From positions 1 to 14,638 of the forward strand of contig JACMRS010000114.1 in the NCBI GenBank assembly GCA_014376345.1: a stretch of DNA of 14,638 nucleotides. Reading direction: 5' to 3'. The translations under genes and the position numbers were made by a program. The DNA is from Bacteroidia bacterium (GTDB lineage Bacteria > Bacteroidota > Bacteroidia > NS11-12g > UBA955). Shown here in pieces: positions 7,628 to 14,638 of the stretch. Positions within the stretch are counted from its first letter, which is position 1. The number at the start of each line of letters is the position of its first letter. The notes beneath the pieces are model-generated. The model was not told where the DNA came from. It saw only the letters and a list, made by a program, of their open reading frames with translations, and did no database searches.

Positions 7628-8581
7628 TTAAAGCAATTCCTTTACAATACTATCCACACTTAAACCTTCGGCTTCGGCCTTGTAGTTTTTAACAATTCTG
7701 TGCCTTAGTACATTTAATGCAATTGCTTTAACATCTTCAATATCCGGAGATAACTTACCCATTATTAATGCATGACATTTGGCGCCTAAAACCAGAAACT
7801 GACCTGCGCGCGGACCTGCTCCATAGCTGATATATTCATTAACTTTAGAAGTCGCTAGATTGCTGCTGGGCCTTGTTTTACCAACTAGTGTCACAGCATA
7901 TTCAAGAACATTATCTGCAATAGGTGCTCTTCTTACTAATTGTTGAAATTCAATGATTTCTCTGCCTGTTACAATCCTTGAAGGAGATGAAACTATATTT
8001 CCTGTAGTGCGTTTTACAACAAGCAATTCTTCATCATAAGAAGGATAATCAAGTACTAGGTTAAACATAAACCTGTCAAGCTGTGCTTCAGGCAAGGCAT
8101 AAGTGCCTTCCTGCTCTATTGGATTTTGTGTTGCTAAAACAAAAAATGGCTCTTCTAATTTATGTTGTTTTCCACCCACCGTAACATTGCGTTCTTGCAT
8201 TGCTTCGAGCAATGCAGCCTGCGTTTTAGGAGGTGTCCTGTTTATTTCATCAGCCAGTACCATGTTTGCAAACAGTGGGCCACGTATAAATTTAAACTGT
8301 CTGTTATCATCAAGTATCTCAGAGCCAGTTATATCTCCGGGCATCAGATCAGGCGTAAACTGTATTCTGTTAAAACTCAAATCCAATACTTCAGATATTG
8401 TTTTAATCAGAAGCGTTTTAGCAAGCCCTGGGACACCTACAAGCAAACTGTGACCATTACAGTAAAGAGAAATCAAAACGCCATTTACAGCATCTTTTTG
8501 CCCTACTATCGTCTTAGATATTTCAATATCTATAGCTTTATTGACAGACCTGAATTTTTCAGCTAATTCTATATCGTTCAT
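7628..8581 (-). CDS. MoxR-family AAA+ ATPase
   Basis: This 317-residue cytoplasmic AAA+ ATPase is of the MoxR type, a group thought to act as chaperone-like remodelling factors for protein complexes. Walker A is GVPGLAKT (residues 49-56) and Walker B is VLADEINR with Asp111 and Glu112. The typical MoxR continuation PPKTQAALLEAMQE follows, then the sensor segment LATQNPIEQEGTYALPEAQLDRFMF. The length is normal and the frame intact. It is the last gene of a four-gene operon, 9 bases after the SurA-type gene. MoxR genes usually precede DUF58 and VWA-domain genes, as in the bat operon. Here the operon stops instead at a convergent kinase gene, so the usual partners are not adjacent. Its target is therefore unknown. 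Linkage to periplasmic folding factors suggests an envelope role, by inference. Confidence 0.92.
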   Translation of the reverse strand: MNDIELAEKFRSVNKAIDIEISKTIVGQKDAVNGVLISLYCNGHSLLVGVPGLAKTLLIKTISEVLDLSFNRIQFTPDLMPGDITGSEILDDNRQFKFIRGPLFANMVLADEINRTPPKTQAALLEAMQERNVTVGGKQHKLEEPFFVLATQNPIEQEGTYALPEAQLDRFMFNLVLDYPSYDEELLVVKRTTGNIVSSPSRIVTGREIIEFQQLVRRAPIADNVLEYAVTLVGKTRPSSNLATSKVNEYISYGAGPRAGQFLVLGAKCHALIMGKLSPDIEDVKAIALNVLRHRIVKNYKAEAEGLSVDSIVKELL

Positions 8582-8590
8582 GTATTGTAG

Positions 8591-9943
8591 TTATGATTTG
8601 GTATTCCAGTCTTTTGCAAAATCGCAATCGAGAAATTTGGAATCAATTTTTATAAAAAGAACCTTTCGCTTTTTTTCCACCCATTTATCAATGGCTTTTT
8701 GTTTTTTCTCATCCTGCGCAAAAAGTTGAAGTTTTTGATAGTCCTGTAATGGATTCATAATATGTGGCTGAGTTTCAGATTTTAGATAAATAACCCTGTA
8801 TGCTTTGCTGTTATCAGGAAGCGTGATTAATTCTATATTAGATAGTTCGCCAGGCTTTAATTCGGCAACACCATAAGCAATATCTTTATCCAGATTTTCA
8901 ATTGAAAGTCTGTTTGAACCTGTTGAAGGATCAGAAAAATAGCCGCAATTCCCTTTTGTATCTTTATCTTCACTATAAAGCTTAGCTGCTTTACAGAAAT
9001 AAAAATCAATTGAATCTTTATTTAGACCCTGAATTATACTGTCTAATTTCATTTTTGCTTCAAGCAGATCGCTGCTTGTAGTTTTTGGCCTTATTAGGAT
9101 ATGTCGTGCAATAATTCTCTCGCCTCTTTTATTTTCAACTTTAATTATATGAAATCCGAATTGTGTTTCAATAACCTTTGAAATACTGTCTTTTCCGAGT
9201 TTAAAAGCGGCTCTTTCAAATTCAGGTACCATTTCGTTTCTCCCAAACTCATCCAATAAACCTGCATTTATTTTACTTCCTGGATCTTCAGACCATAATG
9301 TTGCCAGCTTTTCAAAACTTTCTCCTCTCATTATCCTGTCACGCAATTGCTGAACCTGCTCACGTGCATATTGCCTTGCATATTCTGAAACTTTTGGTTT
9401 GACAATTATCTGGGCTACCTCCAATTCCGAACTGATAAGCGGTAAACTGTCCTTTGGTATTCTGGCGTAAAACTCTCTGACTTCACTGGGGGATATTTTA
9501 ATATTTGACAGAATCTTATTCTGCATCTCTTCGATCAACATCTGATCCCTCATTTTTTCTCTGATATCTCCTTTATATTCTTCAATAGATTTTCCAAGAT
9601 ATTTCTCAAGTTGCTCTCTGCTACCTACCTGGCTTTCAAAAAACCTGATCTTGTTATCTATTTTGCCTTCAAGCTGTTCATTTGAAATTGGCAAGCTGTC
9701 AATTTTTGCTTGATGTAAAAGCATTTTTTTTATCAAAAGCTGCTGTAAAATTAAACATTTCAGTTTTGGATCAGCTTTAATCTCCATTTCAAGAGATGAA
9801 AATTCAATGTCACACTCTGAGCGCAATACAGGAGTATTACCTATTATAGCTACTACTTCATCAAGCACACTGCCGGTACCTTGTCCAAACAAGGCGGTGG
9901 CAGAAATTATTAAAATTAAGGTAATCGAATATTTTTTCAGCAT
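8591..9943 (-). CDS. surA: SurA-type periplasmic peptidyl-prolyl isomerase, two parvulin domains
   Basis: This 450-residue exported folding factor probably escorts unfolded outer-membrane proteins through the periplasm. A signal peptide (MLKKYSITLILIISATALFG, cut before Gln21) precedes the SurA-like N-terminal chaperone helices, whose VVAIIGNTPVLRSE start (about residues 30-43) is the usual SurA opening. Two parvulin domains follow. The first runs from about 174 to 270 (EVAQIIVKP through FGFHIIKVENKR). The second runs from about 275 to 395 (ARHILIRP through YRVIYLKSE) and is more divergent, lacking a clear FGxHIIK end. The overall order matches Gram-negative SurA, with a longer C-terminal tail ending KDWNTKS. 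Its ATG directly abuts the TAA of the upstream lipoprotein gene (TAAATG), so the genes are very likely translated from one message. Which parvulin domain is catalytically active cannot be told from sequence alone. Confidence 0.9.
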   Translation of the reverse strand: MLKKYSITLILIISATALFGQGTGSVLDEVVAIIGNTPVLRSECDIEFSSLEMEIKADPKLKCLILQQLLIKKMLLHQAKIDSLPISNEQLEGKIDNKIRFFESQVGSREQLEKYLGKSIEEYKGDIREKMRDQMLIEEMQNKILSNIKISPSEVREFYARIPKDSLPLISSELEVAQIIVKPKVSEYARQYAREQVQQLRDRIMRGESFEKLATLWSEDPGSKINAGLLDEFGRNEMVPEFERAAFKLGKDSISKVIETQFGFHIIKVENKRGERIIARHILIRPKTTSSDLLEAKMKLDSIIQGLNKDSIDFYFCKAAKLYSEDKDTKGNCGYFSDPSTGSNRLSIENLDKDIAYGVAELKPGELSNIELITLPDNSKAYRVIYLKSETQPHIMNPLQDYQKLQLFAQDEKKQKAIDKWVEKKRKVLFIKIDSKFLDCDFAKDWNTKS

Positions 9944-10807
9944 TTAGTTCAGATAATATTTTACAAATCCGTGTTTAAGTCCTTCTTCCATCAGTTTCTC
10001 CTGATTTTGCTTAAGCAAATCAAGTTTTTTAGTATACAGCAATATTTCTCTGATTTTTCCCCTCTCAAACTCAATCGGAGACGTGCTGTTTTTAACCTTA
10101 AAATCAATTATATAAAGCATATAGAGTGTGCCATTCTCTTCAATCTGAATATATTTATTATTATTGAGAAAACGCTCTTTATCATATTCTGCGTTAAGCG
10201 GTATTTCTTTTATTATGTCGTCAAGATAAAGCCAGTTGTTATCTATAAAAAAATTATCAGCAAATTTTTCAGCATAATTCTTTAAAAGAGAATCGTTTAT
10301 TGCTGAAGGGTTTTGCATGTATTTTTTAACATTTTTAATATCCGGCCTTTCTTTATTAAGCTTAACGTATCTTATCTTAACTATATTCTTTTTCAGCTCA
10401 AAAGAATTCTGATTATTTTTATAATACGTTTCAATGTCTGCTGAAGTTACATTTGTATCAAGCTTTTCTGCAACAAGTTTCTTCTGATAAGCATACAGCA
10501 GCAACGAACTCCTGTAATCTTCTATCAGTCCTGAATAATCTTTTTCCTTTTCTGAAAGCACTTTTTCTGCTTCGCTTACAACAAGTTGCTTTTCAATCCA
10601 GGAATCTACAAATGCTTTTAATGAAGCAATACTGTCTGCATTCTCCATTTTTTTTATCAGTTCAGGATTTATTTCAGACCGGTACAGATTTTTATCTCCA
10701 ACAGTTGCAAGCGGCTTCTCACCCTTTTCATTTTTAGTTTTATTGCCGCAGCCTGATAGCAGGGCTATTGTCAGAATTAAAAAGATATTTGCTCGGCAAA
10801 AAGTCAT
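9944..10807 (-). CDS. SurA-like lipoprotein lacking an evident parvulin domain
   Basis: This 287-residue predicted lipoprotein has a signal peptide ending in the lipobox LLSGC, with Cys20 as the lipidated residue, followed by a polar linker (GNKTKNEKGEK). The next part (about 33-115: LATVGDKNLYRSEI, then SWIEKQLVVSEAEKVL) resembles the N-terminal chaperone segment of SurA/PrsA-type proteins. The region where a parvulin domain should sit (about 125-250) shows neither the HILI strand nor the FGxHIIK strand seen in both neighbouring isomerases. It may be a degenerate domain kept as a chaperone only. The gene starts in a TAATG overlap with the large isomerase gene and is followed without any gap by the SurA-type gene. 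A lipid-anchored chaperone working with its neighbours is plausible but inferred. The family link is moderate; the lipoprotein nature is well supported. Confidence 0.78.
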   Translation of the reverse strand: MTFCRANIFLILTIALLSGCGNKTKNEKGEKPLATVGDKNLYRSEINPELIKKMENADSIASLKAFVDSWIEKQLVVSEAEKVLSEKEKDYSGLIEDYRSSLLLYAYQKKLVAEKLDTNVTSADIETYYKNNQNSFELKKNIVKIRYVKLNKERPDIKNVKKYMQNPSAINDSLLKNYAEKFADNFFIDNNWLYLDDIIKEIPLNAEYDKERFLNNNKYIQIEENGTLYMLYIIDFKVKNSTSPIEFERGKIREILLYTKKLDLLKQNQEKLMEEGLKHGFVKYYLN

Positions 10808-12810
10808 TACTGAGCCACGCGTGCCTTGAAATCTGCCAGAGTTTTCTGATTAACAACTACCGGATACTTTTTCATCAGACTTTTAATCCATTCAGTTTCC
10901 AGTTTTTCCTGATAATCAGAAGCGATAGGGCCTCTTGCTTCTTCAAGTTGCTTATAACCTGCCGGAATGAATTTATAAATGGCAACTACAATATAATTAG
11001 TTGGTGCTTTAGTATCATTAAACATAATACTTTTAGAATCTTTATAATTGCCTTCAAATAACTTGTCAGCATAATCATTATCTCCTTTTTCAAACTTACC
11101 ATGTTTTGCTGTTGCATTTAATGGATTTGAAGCATTTACAAGTTTCAGGATAGAATCTACAGAAAAACCTTTCTCAATATATTTACTTACCGATTCAGCA
11201 ACTGCTTTATCTGAACAATTAAAAATGGTAGCATCATAACGGTCGCTCCATTTGTATTTTTCTTTATTCTGATCGTAATAATTTTTCAAACCTGTAGTGT
11301 CTTCAATACTTTTAGCCCAAACTTTCTGATTGGTCAGATTAAATAGTAAAATACCTTCTTTGTATTCCTTATAAAGACTCGCGAAAGCAGGTTTGGTTTT
11401 CTCCAGATTTTTTTCATAATAACCAAGGATGGTCTGCTCAACAAATTCTTTGTATTTATTTTTCACAACAGCTTCTACAGATTTGCTTTCTGTCTGTGTA
11501 TTGTTTTGAGAGAGATAGGTTCCGAAATCAAAATATGTGTAAGGTTTTTTATCCAGGAAAAACAATGGCGTATTATCATTTTTAGCCGTTTTATAAGAAT
11601 AAGTTCCTTGCAAAACATTGCTGTCAGACTGAGCGATAAAACCGGAAAGGCTGGCTGGTATTTCTTTGAATTGGTATTGCTTTTTCACTTCGTTTACAAC
11701 AGCAATAGTATTTTTCTGCGATCTGGAATCTCTGCTGATTTTTGTAGAAATAGAGTTTTTCAAATCATTAAATTCACCAATTGGTTTCAATTCAATCCTT
11801 TTGATAATATGCCACCCAAATGAAGTTTTAACCGGTGCAGACACATCTCCGTTTTTGCTTAAAGCAAAAGCTGCATCCTTAAATTCCTGCGGAAGTCTGC
11901 TTGTCATTGTAAAAGGATTCATTTCACCTTTTGTCCTCACTGCAGACTGGTCATCAGAAAAACGCACTACAAGGTCTTCGAATTTTTCACCTGCCTGAAT
12001 TTTTTTATAGATTTCGTCTATCTTTTTCTTAACATCCTCCTCTTCTCCCGGAAGGGGAGTAGGATTAATCTGAAGCATAATCTGCGAAGCACGCATTTCA
12101 CCTTTTGCAGGTCTGCGGTCGAGAACTTTTATAATATGATACCCGTAATCAGTTCTGAAAATCGGAGATACCTGATTAACAGGAATATTGTATGCCATAG
12201 ATTCGTAAGGATAAACCAACTGAAAAACAGTAAAATATCCAAGTTCTCCTTTATTATCTTTTGCAGATGGATCTTCAGAATAATTGACCGCAGCATTTGC
12301 GAAATCAATTGTACCGTCCATTATTTCTTTGCGGATATTGCTTATTTTCTTAAAAGCTGCAAGTGTGTCTGCAGGCGCATCATCAGGATTTACTAAAATA
12401 AGAATGTGTGTTGAATTAAATTCATATTTCATTCGCTCATAAGCTTCTTCAACCAATTGATCAGTTACCGCTTTATCTGTAAGATAAGGTTTTGCAAGCT
12501 GCTTGCGGTAGGTGCTCATTTCTTTGCGGTAGCTATCGGTAGTATCCATACCCATATCATAAGCATCCTGAACTTTAAGTTTGAATTTTTTATATAATTC
12601 CAGGTATTCATCTACTTTTTCAGGCGTTGGTTTGTCCTTTTGAATGTGGTTGTTTTTGAAAAGACCTTTTTCAAATTCTGAAAGTAAAACCTTGTTTTTA
12701 CCATAAGTAAAAATCACCGGATCCTTTGCAGGTGGTACAGGTTTTTTAGCCTGTGAGAAAGCTGATAAAGCGGAAAAGAGCACACAGGCAATAATTACAA
12801 TTTTATTCAT
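10807..12810 (-). CDS. Large periplasmic peptidyl-prolyl isomerase (PpiC/SurA type, two parvulin domains)
   Basis: First gene of the chaperone operon, 667 residues. The signal peptide is MNKIVIIACVLFSALSAFS, cut before Gln20. Residues ~29-125 are helical chaperone-like sequence. Parvulin domain 1 spans about 130-229 (FNSTHILILV through YGYHIIKVLD). Domain 2 spans about 240-338 (ASQIMLQI through FGWHIIKRIE). Each holds a SEDPSAKDNKGELGYF-type or FSDDQSAVRTKGEM middle segment, as expected for parvulins. The remaining ~330 residues have no domain I recognise and are longer than in SurA. I start it at ATG 12810. The open frame reaches back to TTG 12843, but that adds 11 polar residues before the signal peptide and lies inside the -7 promoter box. 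The stop and the next start overlap as TAATG. It probably assists folding of envelope proteins. Confidence 0.9.
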   Translation of the reverse strand: MNKIVIIACVLFSALSAFSQAKKPVPPAKDPVIFTYGKNKVLLSEFEKGLFKNNHIQKDKPTPEKVDEYLELYKKFKLKVQDAYDMGMDTTDSYRKEMSTYRKQLAKPYLTDKAVTDQLVEEAYERMKYEFNSTHILILVNPDDAPADTLAAFKKISNIRKEIMDGTIDFANAAVNYSEDPSAKDNKGELGYFTVFQLVYPYESMAYNIPVNQVSPIFRTDYGYHIIKVLDRRPAKGEMRASQIMLQINPTPLPGEEEDVKKKIDEIYKKIQAGEKFEDLVVRFSDDQSAVRTKGEMNPFTMTSRLPQEFKDAAFALSKNGDVSAPVKTSFGWHIIKRIELKPIGEFNDLKNSISTKISRDSRSQKNTIAVVNEVKKQYQFKEIPASLSGFIAQSDSNVLQGTYSYKTAKNDNTPLFFLDKKPYTYFDFGTYLSQNNTQTESKSVEAVVKNKYKEFVEQTILGYYEKNLEKTKPAFASLYKEYKEGILLFNLTNQKVWAKSIEDTTGLKNYYDQNKEKYKWSDRYDATIFNCSDKAVAESVSKYIEKGFSVDSILKLVNASNPLNATAKHGKFEKGDNDYADKLFEGNYKDSKSIMFNDTKAPTNYIVVAIYKFIPAGYKQLEEARGPIASDYQEKLETEWIKSLMKKYPVVVNQKTLADFKARVAQ

Positions 12811-12840
12811 GTCGTAAATCTGGGTTTTTTTTAAGTTTGG

Positions 12841-12874
12841 CAAATTTAAAGAAATTATTGGTTAATAGTTCAAA
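12841..12874 (-). promoter_or_regulatory. Promoter of the four-gene folding-factor operon
   Basis: On the minus strand TTTG (12874-12871) is followed by 22 bases and TAAATTTG (12848-12841), an exact TAnnTTTG box. The spacer is slightly longer than the common 19-21 bases. Transcription would begin near 12836, leaving a leader of about 26 bases with no obvious Shine-Dalgarno sequence. The position supports the ATG at 12810 as the translation start. Confidence 0.5.
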
Positions 12875-12950
12875 AACCTAAATGTCAAAAGGTGTTCAAT
12901 CGAAATTTTACACAGTTTAAACAAATCAAAAATATTTGAAATGAAAAAAT

Positions 12951-13850
12951 ATGAGCTTATATTGCATCCGCATGAGATTTTGCTTTTTGGCCATACTTTT
13001 TATTACTTCTTTCTACTCAGCCTTTGCTCAGAAAGATACTGCCGTTGAAAAATCAGCCTCAAATGATGGCGGATACAGAATTAAAGGTATTGATCTGAGT
13101 TTTGGGAATTCATATTATGCCTTTTCAGAAAACGACATTAAAAAACTTACCTCACGAATAGTAAATGACAGAAACGATTATTACAAAATAAACAACAGGC
13201 ATATATCTGGAACGGATGATAATCTTTCCCGTATTTCTGCAGGTTTTGTAATTTCACCTGTAAAATCGTCTTCGCACAAATTTTTTTACCATCCGGAAAT
13301 CAGAATTGGTCTTGAATATGCCTATTCTGCACGATATAGCAATGGCTTATACAGCGATACAATAATAGATAAATCTACAGGTGAAGTTTTACAAAATTCT
13401 ATAAGTTATTCATCACGCCTTCATACAGAATGTTTTTATGCTGCTTTTGTTGTCAATACAAATCCTTTTTTTAAACACTTTGCAGCTTTCGGTGGCATTG
13501 GTGGAAATGTGGGAATAACTCAGTGGAACGTAAACAGTTCTAATAGAAACGCTTTTTATACCGAAAGTTCAACTATTCCCAACCAATCTACAAAATCTTC
13601 ATCTGCAATAATTCCGGTTGAAAATTTTTCTACAGCAACCGCAGCTTTTTACATACCTGCCGGCATAAAATATAATTTTAGCTGCGAGCTTAATTTCTTT
13701 TTTGAAACAAGACAGGGATTGAATATTTATTCATCAGGCTTGGAGCATAATTTTAAAGTTAACTATTGCGGCACTTTTTGTCTGGGACTTAGAATTAAGC
13801 TTATTGATGATCAGGATAAACAAGATCATAAAACAACAATATTCTGGTAA
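12951..13850 (+). CDS. Secreted, probably outer-membrane beta-barrel protein of unknown function (paralogue 1)
   Basis: I do not recognise a named family. The 299-residue protein has a clear signal peptide (RFCFLAILFITSFYSAFA, cut before Gln27). The mature part has alternating hydrophobic and polar strands with many aromatic residues, such as YAAFVVNTN, FAAFGGIGGNVGITQW, FYIPAGIKYNFS, LNFFFETRQGL and FCLGLRIKL. That pattern fits a small outer-membrane barrel of roughly eight to ten strands. A second ATG at 12972 (MRFCFLAI...) gives an equally good, more conventional signal peptide and cannot be excluded. A weak promoter-like AATATTTG lies at 12931-12938. It diverges from the folding-factor operon across 140 bases. 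It is followed with a stop/start overlap by a diverged paralogue. An outer-membrane role is inferred from composition only. Confidence 0.72.
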   Translation: MSLYCIRMRFCFLAILFITSFYSAFAQKDTAVEKSASNDGGYRIKGIDLSFGNSYYAFSENDIKKLTSRIVNDRNDYYKINNRHISGTDDNLSRISAGFVISPVKSSSHKFFYHPEIRIGLEYAYSARYSNGLYSDTIIDKSTGEVLQNSISYSSRLHTECFYAAFVVNTNPFFKHFAAFGGIGGNVGITQWNVNSSNRNAFYTESSTIPNQSTKSSSAIIPVENFSTATAAFYIPAGIKYNFSCELNFFFETRQGLNIYSSGLEHNFKVNYCGTFCLGLRIKLIDDQDKQDHKTTIFW

Positions 13851-14635
13851 TTAAATTCATAAATATATTTTTGCTGATTTGCTGGTTAAATGACCTCAAA
13901 GGTCAAGAAAATCAACCTGCTGCGCCTAAAGAATCCTTCAGGATAAGCAGTATACAAGTAAAAACTACTTTCAGCAAGCTTTCACTTTCTGAAGCTGACC
14001 ATCAAAAAATACTTACTACAGGGACAGCAGAAGGCACATATAGCAATAATTTTTTGCATACTTCAGACTACCACACCAATTATCACGGTAACTTTTCAAG
14101 TATCTGGTTTGGAATAACTCTTCAAAAAAGCAATACTAAAAAATGGAGCCCGGAACTGCGTATTGGGTTAAGTATAGGAGATTTGAAAACTTATGATGCA
14201 AGTAGTAATTTTAATTATGGAAACTGGAATGATACCGGTAAACGGTATGATAAATTTTCAAGTAAAGGGAAATTTCTACTCAACAGCTTAAATTTTGATT
14301 ATATCGTTTATCACGAAAATAAATTGTTTATTTCATACCTGGCAATTAATGCCAATATTGGCCAGGCTTCATGGTTCAGCCGCAGTATTCAACTTCAAAA
14401 AGATTCTGCCGGCTTTCAATCCCAAAAACTTACAATTGGCAACATTCCTGTATCTACTATTGTTTACGGTGCCGGCGCATTGGCAGGGATAAAAATCAAC
14501 ATTATTCCAAGAATCCAGATTTTTATTGAAGCAGGATTTGGGGTTAAATTATTCTCTAAAAAACTTGCTTACAATTGGAAACTATTTCCGGAACCTTCAA
14601 TAAGTTTTGGAACTTCTTACTTATTTAATAATTAA
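13850..14635 (+). CDS. Secreted, probably outer-membrane barrel-like protein of unknown function (paralogue 2), apparent ATT start
   Basis: This 261-residue protein resembles its upstream neighbour. FRISSIQVKTTFSKLSLSEA matches YRIKGIDLSFGNSYYAFSEN of paralogue 1, PELRIGL matches PEIRIGL, and the glycine-rich strands near the C-terminus also align. No ATG, GTG or upstream TTG gives a sensible N-terminus. The first TTG (13871) would begin in the middle of a hydrophobic segment and destroy the signal peptide. Reading from ATT 13850 instead gives (M)KFINIFLLICWLNDLKGQ, a conventional signal peptide cut after Gln19. That ATT sits in TAATT, overlapping the neighbour's stop codon by one base, as TAATG would. 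Either ATT is a true rare start, or an ATG was lost by one substitution or sequencing error. Function is unknown; co-transcription with paralogue 1 is very likely. Confidence 0.68.
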   Translation: MKFINIFLLICWLNDLKGQENQPAAPKESFRISSIQVKTTFSKLSLSEADHQKILTTGTAEGTYSNNFLHTSDYHTNYHGNFSSIWFGITLQKSNTKKWSPELRIGLSIGDLKTYDASSNFNYGNWNDTGKRYDKFSSKGKFLLNSLNFDYIVYHENKLFISYLAINANIGQASWFSRSIQLQKDSAGFQSQKLTIGNIPVSTIVYGAGALAGIKINIIPRIQIFIEAGFGVKLFSKKLAYNWKLFPEPSISFGTSYLFNN

Positions 14636-14638
14636 TTA

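Noticed and set aside
7660..7685. CCTTCGGCTTCGGCC repeat near the MoxR 3' end, considered as a terminator hairpin
   Set aside because: The stem is only about 3 to 4 pairs, lies inside the coding sequence (Ala-Glu-Ala-Glu codons), and has no T-run.
8103..8566. Two plus-strand open frames opposite the MoxR gene
   Set aside because: Both are antisense to a protein with complete Walker A and B motifs and show no recognisable protein features.
12811..12843. N-terminal extension of the large isomerase from TTG 12843
   Set aside because: It would put a polar stretch ahead of a signal peptide and place the start codon inside the exact TAAATTTG promoter box.
12940..13047. Short open frame beginning MKKYELILHPHE, upstream of and overlapping paralogue 1
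   Set aside because: Only 35 codons and out of frame with the signal peptide of the real gene. A role as an upstream leader peptide cannot be excluded, but nothing supports it.

Overview
This window looks like chromosomal DNA from a Bacteroidota (Bacteroidetes) species. Three things point there: an AT-rich sequence; several upstream regions with the phylum's TTTG / TAnnTTTG promoter pattern and little Shine-Dalgarno signal; and a large secreted protein that ends in a type IX secretion (T9SS) C-terminal sorting domain. No RNA genes, insertion sequences, CRISPR arrays, prophage genes or integration scars are visible. No gap between genes reaches 300 bases.

Layout, left to right. (1) 1-1177, plus strand: the 3' end of a CPBP-type membrane protease gene, overlapping cdsA (CDP-diacylglycerol synthase, phospholipid synthesis). 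(2) 1273-1902, plus: a 2-Cys peroxiredoxin. (3) 2040-6023, plus: a 1327-residue secreted protein with a signal peptide, a right-handed beta-helix, a CARDB-like domain, six PKD domains and a T9SS sorting domain. A strong hairpin terminator follows it. (4) 6073-6594, minus: a KdsC-family sugar-acid phosphatase. It diverges from (5) 6718-7626, plus: a PfkB-family kinase. (6) 12810 down to 7628, minus: a compact four-gene operon, in transcription order a 667-residue double-parvulin peptidyl-prolyl isomerase, a SurA-like lipoprotein with no recognisable isomerase domain, a SurA-type double-parvulin isomerase and a MoxR AAA+ ATPase. Junctions are TAATG, TAAATG and a 9-base gap. (7) 12951-14635, plus, diverging from that operon: two secreted, probably barrel-forming paralogues. 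The second appears to start at ATT inside a TAATT stop/start overlap.

Most of the window concerns the cell envelope: phospholipid synthesis, a likely LPS-precursor phosphatase, periplasmic folding factors for outer-membrane proteins, probable outer-membrane proteins and a T9SS cargo. The SurA-type operon beside the two barrel-like genes suggests folding factors next to candidate clients, but that link is inference. No complete novel defence or mobile system is visible. The items most worth a second look are the probable ATT start, the lipoprotein in the chaperone operon, the pairing of MoxR with SurA-type genes without a nearby DUF58/VWA partner, and the T9SS protein's architecture.

Three gene starts are set differently from the longest open frames. 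The kinase starts at 6718 rather than GTG 6682. The large isomerase starts at 12810 rather than TTG 12843. The last gene starts at 13850 (ATT) rather than TTG 13871.
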